A stretch of DNA of 64,000 nt from Saccharomycopsis crataegensis. Taxonomy: Eukaryota > Ascomycota > Saccharomycetes > Ascoideales > Saccharomycopsidaceae. The translations under genes and the position numbers were made by a program. The notes under the pieces were generated by a model. It did not search any database, was not told the DNA's origin, and worked only from the letters and a program-made list of their open reading frames with translations. Location of the stretch: contig NW_027043819.1 in the NCBI RefSeq assembly GCF_037102585.1, positions 62,001 through 126,000 on the forward strand, given 5' to 3'. The first letter of the stretch is position 1; each line of letters starts with the position of its first letter. Shown here in pieces: positions 40,859 to 51,252 of this stretch.

Positions 40859-42462
40859 TTATTATTTTTATTATTATTATTCACTTTTCTTTCTGGTATG
40901 TTTATTCAGAAGGAATAAGCATCATTGCTCATCTCATCGCATCGATATTTTTTTTTGGGGCGGAGGATCTGCATGATTCAGCTCGTCATACAGGAAGACA
41001 CATTTCTCCTGCATGGGCAGTTTAGGCATCACAGGAGATTATTTCTCGTTGCAACAAACAACAAACAACAACAAAAAGACTGATAGAATGCACGAATCTC
41101 TTGTAGTATGTGCAATGCACAAGCAGCTTATCGAGTCTTTCAGATATTGCCCGCCGTAACATAGATTGTGTGATAGTCGTCTTGCGAAGCAACCACCATA
41201 ACTGATCTACGCAATTGCTTGCCAGGGTGCTACCAGAGAATTATTTGACTTTTATTTGTGGATAAACTTTTGTGATTACAGAGGTCTAGATTCCTTGTGG
41301 GACACTGCTCAGTAGTGGAGGCAGAGGGGCCGCACGTGGAAAATTATTGGCTGTCAATCTTGCAGCAGTACGCCATCCTTCCTTACCGGATTGGGCGAGG
41401 TCCGATTTCCGGATGGGGAACTTTTGTTTCCTTTTTCTGATTAGCCTCAATAAGGGTTTACATGGGTAAATTGTTCTAAACTGTTGGTTTTCTGATTATG
41501 GGCTGATTCATCAAGGATTAATTTGATCTCCACTCTTTAACTTTCCACTGCACTTGGAAGCTGTCAGAGTAAAATAATTTAGCACACCTCCTGTCAATGC
41601 ACTGTAATCAATTAACAGTAATTGTTGGTGTAAAAAAAAAACGAAAAAAAAAAAAACATTGTAACTCTGATAATTAGTTGTGGTGGATCCACAGCAACGG
41701 CAAATAAGGAGTAGTATGACCCGCTGTGTTTGGCACTCGTTCTCTCTATTTGCTTGTCACTGATTATCAAACAAAATCTCTTACACTATCAACAGCTAGT
41801 GAAATCATCCAAGTGATATGTAATTTCAAAAAAAAAAAAAATCAAAATTGAAAGAAAGAAGAAAAAGAGCTATCTCATCTAGCAAAAAATAAATAGTAAA
41901 AAATAAATATAGATATAGTTCAGATAAAAAAATGTAGAAATCCAACCAATATATAAGATATAATAATTCTAAGATTCCAATCTAGGCAAATGACATAAAT
42001 GTCAACAAATAACAGAAAAAAAAATAGGAAAGAAATATAAGATAAAAATGAAAAGAAATAAAAGAGATCATCAATAGCTCCAAATAGGTCAGAGTAAGTA
42101 CAGCAAAAAAAAAAAAGACAAAAAACAATACCTGTAACGACCACAAAAAAAAGGAGATAAAAACACAAAATACCAAGCCAAATAAAAGATAAATAACAAA
42201 TATCGTTCAAAAATCAGAAATATGTGGCCATAACAACACAGCAACGGTTCTTAAGCAAATAACAAAACCATATCCACCCGATGCTAAGCGTTTAAAAGAA
42301 GTTAAGATAATTGGTGACAATAATACTTTCACAGAACCAAATGAAGAAGAGAAAATGAATATTGCGTGCGGCAATAAAATGGAAGAATGAATAACGGAAA
42401 TAAATGAAAATAAAAGGCAAAGATTGAGCAAAACAAATAGGCATCAACAGGGGAATGATCAA
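40755..42462. other. Intergenic: promoter of the PPxY gene and TEC1 3' region
   Basis: This 1.7 kb holds the (TTA)n tract described separately, several A-rich stretches (41633-41657, 41827-41840) and AT-rich spacer at 41880-42440. The minus-strand frames there are Phe/Tyr-rich chance frames. No RNA gene is recognised. Confidence 0.55.
40774..40881. repeat. (TTA)n trinucleotide microsatellite
   Basis: About 36 copies of TTA/ATT run from 40774 to 40881. The first 75 bp are unbroken and the rest is interrupted by a few T insertions. The tract lies 20 bp upstream of the PPxY gene's ATG, so it is in its 5' leader or core promoter. Confidence 0.95.
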
Positions 42463-44871
42463 TTACCAGAGCACTTCTTCTTGACCCTGGAAGCCAATAG
42501 GGTTTGCGTTTTGGCGATTAAAACCATTGTCAGCAATGTTAGCAGCATCGTTAAATTGCATTGGCAATGTGAATCCGCCATTGGAAAATTGCGGTTTATT
42601 GTCCATTAATCCTAATTCATAATTCATTTCGTAAGAATCAAATCCGGTTTGCGAGCTGCAGTTGGAAAAGTTGCTAAAGTCTGAGTTGAAACTAATGTGG
42701 GATTCGGAATCATTGATAGCTGTTCCTTTGGTATTGCCAGCACGAGTAGCCTCACCGTTTTGGGAAGCAGCGGCGGCACTAGCCATAAGGTCAAAGTCGA
42801 AATTGATACCATTGGTAGTGGAGTTGGAGTTAGTGTGGGTGGTGGTGGTGTTGGTGTTGGTGAGAGATGATAAATCAATTGGGCTTTCGAGGCGAGAAAT
42901 TAAATCTTCTTGGCATTGCAACATTTCATTGATAGACCCAGAGTTCATATTAGCAATGTTAGCATTCACAGCTTGATCATTGTGACTGTGCAAAGATGGC
43001 ACAGGGGTAGTGGAAGGAGTGAATGGAGTGTTCATGAGATTCATATATTGTTGATAATTCATAGCGTGGTTGCTACCGGAAGGTTGGGCAGCATGAGTAT
43101 AGTTGTTAAAGTTTTGCATCATGTTGTTGTTATTGTTCATAAAATTCATGTTAAGGTTTGGATTAGCAGTCGCATCAAAACTACTGTTACCAAAGTTGAA
43201 ACCCATACTATTGTTATTGGAAAAGTTGAACTTGGAGTTATTTTCCAAATTAAAGTTACCAGTATTGAAGTTCACTGGGATTGGGTTCATCATTGGTTGT
43301 GGAACCAAGGAATGGTTAATCGGGGTGTTGGATCTGCTAGTAGAAGGAGATGCTAAGCCCAAACCAACTGGAGTGGAACTGACAGATGAAGCAGCATTTT
43401 TCATGGAAATTTGTTGGTGAACTGGTATACCAGATTGGAGTTGCGGCACTCTGTTCATTCTATTCATTGGCATTTGGTTGATGAGGTGGATTCTTCTAAT
43501 TGAGGTGTTAGCCTTAGCTTGTTCTTCAACTTTAAGGAATTCCCAAAGAACTAAGGTTCTGATATCTTTTTTCAAGATGTTGGTTGGACCGGTAGAAGAA
43601 CTTTGAGGTTTTTGAGTGCTTGAACTGATGGAATTTGGGCTCTTGAAAATCAATTGCTTGATAGTTATAGCTCTAATAGCGATATCTTTGTGTTTGTCAT
43701 CAAGTTGACCACCTTCTTTGGTTTCAGCATTGGTCTTATCTAAAGAAGTGAAGAAAGCATCCCAGAATTCAGGGGCAAACTTGACTTTCAAATCAACATT
43801 CTTAACCCCATTAATCACTTCAGTGTTAGTGATTTCTGCAAGGTCCACCAATCTAACGATTTCTTGACCAAAAGAATAAATAACTGTCAAGACGGACCAA
43901 GAGGATTCGTTGAGAGAAAGACCTTTCAAGGACAAAGAAAGGCTGGTGTTATACGTTGGTTGGTTGGTTGGCGGGAGAAAAAGCTTGCACATTCCGTGTA
44001 AACTTGGGATAGAGGTATTAATAATTGGTCCATTTGGAGCATTACTTGTAAATAACTCGAAGAGCCCAGGGAATCTAGTGGAAATATTAGCATTGTTTTT
44101 CAATTTCAAATTGGTATCAAATTCCTTGGATTTAAGAACTGAAAGTTGGGAAAAAGCCGACGAGTTAGAACAAGACATTTGGAAATCTTTGAGGCTGACT
44201 TCACAAATATGCTTTGCTTGGTATGCAACACGGCGACGAGGTTTTTTGTGATCTGGTCCCATCATGGAATTAATAGAGCTACCGGTATTGGTAGTGTTAC
44301 CAATTGATTTTTGGAAGGTGATTTTTGAAAAAACTTGTTCGAATTTTTTCAAAGAATCAGGATCAGAAGGACCATTGTTAATCAAATCAATAATAGGTTG
44401 GTTTTTCTTGATATTTTTAATCACTTGGATGTGACTGGAGACTTGCTTTCTAGTTCTCAACTTGCCAGTTTGTTGCAAAATATAATCAGAAATCAATTCG
44501 TTACGACCACAAGAACGACCAGAAACTTTGATCTTTGACAAGCCATTTTTAGGGATGATTCTAAGAGCATCCTCAAAAGCGGATTCGACATCTGAACCCC
44601 AAACCTCTGACTCGGAGTCTTCAGCAGCAGGAGTAATAATGTTGTTGTTGGCATTAATAATACTAGCGGAGCTGTTGGAAATGTCGGTTATATGGGAGGA
44701 GGTAATGGAATCGATTTCATCAAAAGATCTCTTCTTGGAAGGAGTAGAGTCTTCATCATTAGAGTCGTGGACTTGATAGATTTGAGAGCCGTCGTTGGCG
44801 ATGGAGATATCGACAATCATTGGCAAGTTTTTTCTTGAGCCAGAAGTTGGACTAATAATAGAGTCGGTCAT
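42463..44871 (-). CDS. TEC1: TEA/ATTS-domain transcription factor
   Basis: This 802-residue nuclear regulator matches Tec1, which controls filamentous growth and biofilm genes with Ste12/Cph1. The TEA DNA-binding domain is at about 89-157: SEVWGSDVESAFEDALRIIP, then SGRSCGRNELISDYILQQTG and KLRTRKQVSSHIQVIKN. The last helix is nearly identical to other fungal Tec1/AbaA proteins. A conserved middle region (about 230-430) is followed by a long Asn/Ser/Gln/Met-rich C-terminal half with poly-Asn and poly-Thr runs (NNNNNMMQN, TNTNTTTT), likely transactivating and disordered. Length is near the Candida albicans protein (about 740) and well above S. cerevisiae Tec1 (486). The gene is divergent from CCC2 across a 1.4-kb promoter that has Tec1- and Ste12-like sites. 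Confidence 0.93.
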   Translation of the reverse strand: MTDSIISPTSGSRKNLPMIVDISIANDGSQIYQVHDSNDEDSTPSKKRSFDEIDSITSSHITDISNSSASIINANNNIITPAAEDSESEVWGSDVESAFEDALRIIPKNGLSKIKVSGRSCGRNELISDYILQQTGKLRTRKQVSSHIQVIKNIKKNQPIIDLINNGPSDPDSLKKFEQVFSKITFQKSIGNTTNTGSSINSMMGPDHKKPRRRVAYQAKHICEVSLKDFQMSCSNSSAFSQLSVLKSKEFDTNLKLKNNANISTRFPGLFELFTSNAPNGPIINTSIPSLHGMCKLFLPPTNQPTYNTSLSLSLKGLSLNESSWSVLTVIYSFGQEIVRLVDLAEITNTEVINGVKNVDLKVKFAPEFWDAFFTSLDKTNAETKEGGQLDDKHKDIAIRAITIKQLIFKSPNSISSSTQKPQSSSTGPTNILKKDIRTLVLWEFLKVEEQAKANTSIRRIHLINQMPMNRMNRVPQLQSGIPVHQQISMKNAASSVSSTPVGLGLASPSTSRSNTPINHSLVPQPMMNPIPVNFNTGNFNLENNSKFNFSNNNSMGFNFGNSSFDATANPNLNMNFMNNNNNMMQNFNNYTHAAQPSGSNHAMNYQQYMNLMNTPFTPSTTPVPSLHSHNDQAVNANIANMNSGSINEMLQCQEDLISRLESPIDLSSLTNTNTTTTHTNSNSTTNGINFDFDLMASAAAASQNGEATRAGNTKGTAINDSESHISFNSDFSNFSNCSSQTGFDSYEMNYELGLMDNKPQFSNGGFTLPMQFNDAANIADNGFNRQNANPIGFQGQEEVLW

Positions 44872-46292
44872 GATAATTGAATTTGTTAATAAGACAATTT
44901 ATCAATATGCATATATGGAATATATGGTGTAGTAGTAAAATTCTAAAGGATGGTAGATAGTTGGAAAAGTTGCAGGTTTTTAGTTTAAAGGAATGACTAG
45001 AGTTGAATGAAACACCACTATGAGAGAGGGGGAATAAAGGAGTGTGGGTAGTGGGTTGGTTATTGTTTATAAAGGAGTGACAGAATGAGGTTGACCTAGA
45101 GAAGTGAAAACAGAAAAGAAAAAGAGAAAAGAAAGAAGAAGAAAAAGTTTTTTTTTTTTTCTCTTTCCCTACCTGTTGTTGTCGCTGATGAAAAGGGAAT
45201 GATGGAGGTATATATTGGGCAAACAATGTATGCAGCGGGTGATAGACATGCAGGGACAGGATGGGACGTTGGTGATTACCCATGGTAGGGCCTAGCTGGC
45301 CAGGTGGTAGGTGTTTATGAGCGAGTTTTTAGCGCATGCACCATCATAATAGGCATCTCTTAGCACCAGTGATGGTAGCTACTGACATGCTATTGGTTAT
45401 CTGGGTTGCTAGTGTCGTGGTGTTACCTTGGAGTGATTTTCCGTTGTCCAAACAGAATGGGCCAAGTTAGATCGCGATCATGAATTAGACTTTTGGCCAG
45501 CTGCGTCAATCTCGCTGTGGTGTTTGGTTTTTTTTGCACTGCGAGAAATTTCCGTGTGAGACATCCTGATTTCCTGTTTGGGATATTGCGGGTGTGAGTC
45601 TCACTGCCGCTGCATGCATCAGTATATCGCACCCCCTTTGCTGGTTATGAGACCTGTTCTCATTTGCTTGCAGACATTTTTTGATTATCTGATGGTTATT
45701 GCACACACCACAACGGCGAGAAACCGTCGTTGGATTGGCCATGTTCTCGCCAGTAGAAGCTATCGTCGCCCTCTAGCGACTACACGATTACATTACCTCT
45801 TGTGGTAACTTCGCGCCTAAAAGTATTGGTGACCATGTGCTTTGATACTCCCTCGCATGGTAAGTCCTTGCCCTTGGATCCCCTCTCCCCTCCTACCAAT
45901 ATTGCCCCCAACAGAAAATCGTCTCCTACTTGTCAATGGTGTCCTCCCAAAAAAGAAAAATCATGCTAATAATAGACACGCTCTAGCTAATATTCCGTGG
46001 TTACCACCACTTTTCTCCTAAATTATCTCGATCACATATAACCGTGGTAATGGTAGAATTTTAGAGTGAGTGGTTTCAATATACCACCACTCTGGGAACT
46101 ACTCTCGCTACTCTCGCTCTTTGGTCACATGCCCTGGGGTGGGGGCTTCAAATTTTTTTATTTTTTTTTGTTTTTGGCGATGAACTCACACCCCATATAC
46201 TGTCTCTTCTACCATTTCCTAATAGCTATATATCTAATATTTCGAACAATTATTCGTCATTTCCTGGTCATCTCCGTCTAATACGTCTCCAG
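44872..46292. other. Intergenic: divergent promoters of TEC1 and CCC2
   Basis: This 1.4 kb holds two promoters. A Tec1-type plus Ste12-type composite site lies at 44990-45014 (listed). A further GGAATG lies near 45196. A CAACG...CGTTG inverted repeat with CGG-N7-CCG lies at 45711-45732. No gene is supported. Confidence 0.55.
44990..45014. promoter_or_regulatory. Filamentation-response-like element (TCS + PRE) before TEC1
   Basis: Within 25 bp lie GGAATG (CATTCC on the other strand, the Tec1 consensus CATTCY) and TGAAACA (the Ste12 pheromone-response element), about 120-145 bp upstream of the TEC1 ATG. In S. cerevisiae this pairing defines the filamentation response element, which TEC1 itself carries. 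The match is direct. Function, and whether it lies upstream of the transcription start, are inferred. Confidence 0.42.
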
Positions 46293-49200
46293 ATGAATCA
46301 AACCAAAACGGCACTGGATAGTGGTGCTCGTTACACATCTTTGCCAGCCAATAATCATGGTGCTACAACACCCAAGAACCCCGACATTGGTAATATTAAT
46401 AATGTCAAAACAACCATCAATATCGACGGTATGACGTGCTCAAGCTGTACAAACGCAATAACCAACGCAGTGGTCAAAAATTTGGACGGTATAAACTCCT
46501 TAAACATATCTCTCATGACAAATCAAGCGGTTATTAGCCATGACCGAACCAAAACATCCCCGAAATTGATCATTGATACCATTGAGGATTGCGGTTTCGA
46601 CGCAACTCTTGTATCTTCAATAAGTGATATCCCAGACAATCTGAAAGAGGTCAATACCAATCATTATCATAACCATCAAAGTTCCTGTATTATATCGAAA
46701 TTCTCGGTCCAAGGAATGACTTGTTCGGCATGCACGGATTCCATAACCAACGCTATAAGTCAGTTGGAAGGAATTCAAGATATCAACATCTCTTTATTAA
46801 CTAATGAAGCAATTATCAAACATGTATCAGCCGTAACATATTCAGAGATTGTGAATGTCATTGAAGATTGTGGGTTCGATGCTCGTTTTATTGAATCAGA
46901 CACTGTAGGCACCACCACTCTGAACCCCATAATTTCCAAAATTGCCGTCCAAGGAATGACCTGTTCAGCGTGTACTGATTCGATCACCAATGCCATAAAT
47001 CAATTAAAGGGTATCCAGCACATTAACATCTCTTTGCTAACCAATGAAGCCAATATTATACATTTGCCGTCGCTCTCGAATTCTGAAATTATAAATACCA
47101 TTGAAGATTGCGGTTTTGACGCTTCATTGATCTCATCTCTTCCAACTGAGAGATCTTCTTCTTCAACCGCAACCCCTCTTGAGAAAGTGGTACTTCAATA
47201 TTTTGGCGATCTTTCTGAAAATATCGTCAAGTCTCTAGAAACAAGTTTTCCGGGAATATCTTCAATTTCTCTTGATGAAACTTCAACCACCTTGATTATT
47301 AATTATAATCCATCTATCTCAGGAATCCGTTCCATAGTTGACTTCCTAAAATCTCAACAAATTGATACTCTAGTCCTCAATTCCACCAGTCAGACTACCC
47401 AATCACAGCTTTCTCTACTTTCAAAGCATAAAGAGGCTCTTCACTGGCGCTATTGTTTCTTTTTGTCTCTTGTGTTAGGGCTCCCGGTGTTTCTTATGGG
47501 CCATCAAATTCCTCAAATATTGTCACATTTATCGCAGTCTTCTTTATCACACTTATCGTGGCTTGATTTCCAACTATTGTTGCCTGGTTTGTATTTTTGG
47601 GATGTGATGAGTCTTCTTTTGAGTGGATATTTACAATGTAAAGTCGGCTTACATTTTTACAAGACAGGTTGGAGAAATTTAAGATATGGAGGAGCAGCAA
47701 CTATGGATGTTCTTGTGGCCACTTCTATCGGAGTATCGTTTTGGTTTTCTATATATTCAATGATTGTCAATGTGATCTCGCAGCCTACCAGTGATTCTCC
47801 AAATCACTCTGCACACCACCCGATGCTTTTATTTGATACCGCTGCAATGTTGTTAATCTTTATCACCCTTGGAAAATGGTTAGAGAGTAAAGCCAAAGGG
47901 AAAACTACTTCGGCGCTATCCGAATTGATGAAATTGGTTCCGTACTCTTGTGATGTAATTGTTGAACCACAGCAATTTATGGGTTCTTTAGAGTTATCAA
48001 AGCAGAACCAGGACTCTTCTTTTGATCCATCAAATTTCTCAATTCAGTCTATATCAGTTGATTTGCTACAATTGAATGATATTGTTTATGTTGCTCCGTC
48101 TTCTAAAATTCCGGTGGATGGAATTCTTGTCTGCGGAACATCAGAAGTCGATGAATCACTTTTGACCGGTGAATCATTACCGGTTCCAAAAACCGTTGGG
48201 TCCCATCTCATTGCCGGTTCTATAAACTTATCATCACCAATCTTTGTCCGCACAACGAAAGTCGGATCGCAGACTACTATTGCCCAAATCATAAAGTTGG
48301 TAAGGGATGCACAATTCTCACATGCTCCAATTCAACAGTTCTCTGATAGAGTGGCCCTGGTGTTCGTTCCTCTGATTTTGACATTAGCATTGTTGACCTT
48401 TGGTTGGTGGTACATTGCGATCTCATGTCATTTTATAGACAGTGATTCATGGTACTATTCAATGATATTCAACGATGATTCCAAGTCCCATTTCTTTAGC
48501 GTGTTAAAAGTATCAATTTCCGTGGTAGTTATTGCCTGTCCTTGTGCTCTTGGGTTGGCGGCGCCAACTGCAGTTATGGCAGGAACTGGAAGAGGAACCA
48601 GCTTAGGTGTCGTAGTGAAAGGCGGTGAAGTCTTTGAAAAAATGACTAGTGTTGATGCGGTAGTTTTTGACAAAACCGGAACTTTGACCACCGGAAAAAT
48701 GGGATTGATAGAAAGTAGCTTGATTATGGCAGATATTCCAGAGTTGTCTACACCACTAAATGAAATTTTAATTTGGAAAATGATCAAGTTAGCAGAAGAT
48801 GGAGTCTCACATCCTATTTCTAGAGCATTGGTGGGTGAAGCCAGTAAAAAACTTGAATCATTGATTACCAATAATCTAGGGAGTAACGAGAACGTTGAAT
48901 GTCTTAATGTTGAAAATATTGTTGGCCAAGGGATCATTGCCACCTTGAACTTTGGTGATCGGATCATGGAATTTAGAATCGGAAACCGGAAATTAGTAAA
49001 TATTCCCGAAGCAGATGGTTCTTCTGTGGCTTCTACTGGAACAAAGATTCACATTTCTTTGTCTGCCAGCTATTTGGGGCACCTTGTTCTCTCTGACAGG
49101 CTCAAACCTGATGCCCGGGCCACCGTTGCTGCACTTCACCAACAGCAGATCCAAGTGTATATCATCAGCGGTGATTCACATGATATCACCAGGAAAATTG

Positions 49201-49880
49201 CCGATGAGTTAGGAGTCGACTCGCTGCGAGTCTTTGCAGAAGTGAGTCCGGAGGGCAAAAAGGAAATTGTTGAGCAGTTGAGAAATCAATTCAAGTATGA
49301 TAATAACCAAGAGCAGGGCTTGTCAATAGAAGAAGATATTGAAATGGGAATTGTTGGAAACTCAACTAATGATGATAATGAAATTTCCAGAGATGAATTG
49401 AACATTGATGGTTTCAAGCTCAGAAACGTTGGGCGCTCAACAACGGTATTTGGTCGCTTATTCCGCTTTGTTAATCGCAAAATCCTGTCATCATCCGCTT
49501 CTACTAGTAATTCCGACAGCGCCGCTTCGGTTCTCTTTATCGGAGACGGTATCAATGATGCTGCTGCCATTAGTGCCGCTGATATTGGTGTGTCATTCAC
49601 AGGCTCAACTGATATTGCTGCTCTGAGTGCGTCCGTCCTTTTGCTTAATGATACATCACTCCATCCATTGCTTGTATCATTACAATTGGCAAAGACAACA
49701 TTTTCAACAATCAAGTTGAATTTCATCTTGGCGAGTATTTATAATTTGTGCATGGTGCCTTTGGCGATCATGGGGGTCATGAATCCGTTTTTGGCTGCTG
49801 CTGCAATGAGCATGAGCAGTGTTTGTGTAGTAGGCAATTCTTTGAGATTGAATCACTGGAAGCCAAATGAATTGCTGTGA
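46293..49880 (+). CDS. CCC2: Copper-transporting P1B-type ATPase
   Basis: This 1195-residue pump moves Cu(I) into the late Golgi, loading multicopper oxidases needed for high-affinity iron uptake. Three N-terminal metal-binding domains carry MTCSSC (47-52) and MTCSAC (142-147 and 222-227), and a fourth ferredoxin-like stretch (295-365) lacks the CxxC. The membrane segments surround the transport site CPC at 749-751. The actuator motif is TGES at 625-628, the phosphorylated aspartate is D793 in DKTGTLTTGK, the SHP motif is at 839-841 and the hinge is GDGIND at 1084-1089. S. cerevisiae Ccc2 has 1004 residues and two metal sites. Here there is a third, plus an acidic Ser/Asn-rich insert of about 75 residues (about 1000-1077) just before GDGIND. 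The first ATG is used. Confidence 0.96.
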   Translation: MNQTKTALDSGARYTSLPANNHGATTPKNPDIGNINNVKTTINIDGMTCSSCTNAITNAVVKNLDGINSLNISLMTNQAVISHDRTKTSPKLIIDTIEDCGFDATLVSSISDIPDNLKEVNTNHYHNHQSSCIISKFSVQGMTCSACTDSITNAISQLEGIQDINISLLTNEAIIKHVSAVTYSEIVNVIEDCGFDARFIESDTVGTTTLNPIISKIAVQGMTCSACTDSITNAINQLKGIQHINISLLTNEANIIHLPSLSNSEIINTIEDCGFDASLISSLPTERSSSSTATPLEKVVLQYFGDLSENIVKSLETSFPGISSISLDETSTTLIINYNPSISGIRSIVDFLKSQQIDTLVLNSTSQTTQSQLSLLSKHKEALHWRYCFFLSLVLGLPVFLMGHQIPQILSHLSQSSLSHLSWLDFQLLLPGLYFWDVMSLLLSGYLQCKVGLHFYKTGWRNLRYGGAATMDVLVATSIGVSFWFSIYSMIVNVISQPTSDSPNHSAHHPMLLFDTAAMLLIFITLGKWLESKAKGKTTSALSELMKLVPYSCDVIVEPQQFMGSLELSKQNQDSSFDPSNFSIQSISVDLLQLNDIVYVAPSSKIPVDGILVCGTSEVDESLLTGESLPVPKTVGSHLIAGSINLSSPIFVRTTKVGSQTTIAQIIKLVRDAQFSHAPIQQFSDRVALVFVPLILTLALLTFGWWYIAISCHFIDSDSWYYSMIFNDDSKSHFFSVLKVSISVVVIACPCALGLAAPTAVMAGTGRGTSLGVVVKGGEVFEKMTSVDAVVFDKTGTLTTGKMGLIESSLIMADIPELSTPLNEILIWKMIKLAEDGVSHPISRALVGEASKKLESLITNNLGSNENVECLNVENIVGQGIIATLNFGDRIMEFRIGNRKLVNIPEADGSSVASTGTKIHISLSASYLGHLVLSDRLKPDARATVAALHQQQIQVYIISGDSHDITRKIADELGVDSLRVFAEVSPEGKKEIVEQLRNQFKYDNNQEQGLSIEEDIEMGIVGNSTNDDNEISRDELNIDGFKLRNVGRSTTVFGRLFRFVNRKILSSSASTSNSDSAASVLFIGDGINDAAAISAADIGVSFTGSTDIAALSASVLLLNDTSLHPLLVSLQLAKTTFSTIKLNFILASIYNLCMVPLAIMGVMNPFLAAAAMSMSSVCVVGNSLRLNHWKPNELL

Positions 49881-50438
49881 AGGGCCTTATTGGTTTAATT
49901 GTTCTGGTTTGTTTTTCGTTTCTTTATTTTTATTTTTGGCACGCTGATGACTATACATTACGATCTTTTTTCTCTTCTTTCTGTGGTGGATGCTCGTAGT
50001 GTCGTCATTTTTTTTGGTTCTTTATTGCCTGTTTTACTTTATTATTCTCAATGTATTTAGTAGAAGTATATTATATTTATATGTTTGTTTAGTACTTATG
50101 TTTATTGTTAAATGCATCAATATTCAACATTTCAAATCATTCTTGTATTCTAATGAACTGTGAGAGCCACTTTCTGTAGCATGAAGTTGCTGATGGAATT
50201 GAGAGTATCGCTGAATATTACTCTAGGCATAATGATGGCCAAGGATTCAGAATTTTCGAACCACCTACGAGTCAAATGAAAAATTGATGGAATGAGAAGG
50301 TAATGTTTAAAAGATTTAACATCCAATGTTTTCCTGGTATGATGCTTTGGGGACTCCTCGCGCGCGAAGAGTATGGAAAAGAACAAATAAAGAATAAAAA
50401 TAGTAAAAAAGAAAGTACTCATTCATTACCTGATCAAT

Positions 50439-50512
50439 TATTCCTTATCTTATTCCTCATCTTATTCACTACCTTATTCCTTATCTTATTCCTTATCTTA
50501 CTCATTATCTAT
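50439..50512. repeat. Degenerate 12-bp tandem repeat (TTCCTTATCTTA type)
   Basis: About six imperfect copies of a TTCCTTATCTTA-like unit lie in tandem on the plus strand, all pyrimidine plus A. It is a short minisatellite in spacer DNA with no visible coding role. Confidence 0.8.
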
Positions 50513-50742
50513 TTAAAGAGGTACTAAACCCCTCATTCTCTATATATTATTTTAATAAAAAAAATCAAGTTAATATTACACTAGTCTTTATATGGACTAT
50601 ATCTTATTCTATCAGTAGTTCAGAACTTTATAATGCAGCATTGTGATTCTAGAGTACCTACTTCAAAAACTTTTATCAACACTCAAATTTCAGATCCAGA
50701 AAAGAATGTTGCACGACTTAAATAAATTTTTGATGAGCTCTT

Positions 50743-50798
50743 TTCTTCTTCTTCTTCTTCTTCTTCTTCTTCTTCTTCTTCTTCTTCTTCTTCTTCTT
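50743..50798. repeat. (TTC)n microsatellite
   Basis: About 18 uninterrupted TTC units form a polypyrimidine/polypurine tract roughly 0.8 kb upstream of the carrier gene. Confidence 0.95.
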
Positions 50799-51174
50799 TA
50801 GATTTGGTTATTATTTATCAGAAATTCAAAAACCTCTGTAAGTACACAGCAGCTTCGCAGTGAAATAAAACACTCATTAAGTAGTATGTGTGTGAGTCCA
50901 GTGTCTACATTCACCTATTTCGCTAGAAATGACAATTAAAGATTTTGTTTTATAATACATTATGGTTAACCATCACCAATAAAAGCCTACGATAGTGATA
51001 TAGTGGTCTTTGGTCCCTACGTGATCTTCCATGCTACAGAAAGGTAGACTTTCTATCTTGTAGATATTCTGCAGCTGCAGTTTATCGTGTTGTTAATCCG
51101 ACAACTGGTATTATACAGGCCCTTTATAAACATCAATGTTATCAGACACTGATCTACTTCTGGAAGCAATTGAT

Positions 51175-51252
51175 GTAAATGAGAGAGATTGCGATAACGA
51201 ATAGGGGATACGCACGTGCCCAATTGTAGGTGTTTTACCACTGCGCCACAAG
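51175..51252 (-). pseudogene. Possible tRNA relic (A box only)
   Basis: On the minus strand, CTTGTGGCGCAGTGGTAAAA resembles the 5' end of a tRNA, with a perfect A-box core TGGCGCAGTGG and a likeness to yeast tRNA-Gly and initiator tRNA-Met. Downstream there is only a poor B box (TATTCGTTATC), the D stem does not pair, and no 3' acceptor strand follows. It is at best a decayed tRNA gene and may be chance. Confidence 0.22.

Noticed and set aside
41920-42431. Hydrophobic minus-strand frames downstream of TEC1
   Set aside because: Phe/Tyr/Leu-rich translation of A/T-rich spacer, without ATG context or recognisable features.
45627-45636. Possible Aft-type iron element (CGCACCCC) before CCC2
   Set aside because: It misses the YRCACCCR consensus at the last base and stands alone.
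50838-51101. Segment ending CCGACA that might be another LTR copy
   Set aside because: The left end does not match and internal similarity to the 8639-8917 element is limited to a short AATAAAAG run.
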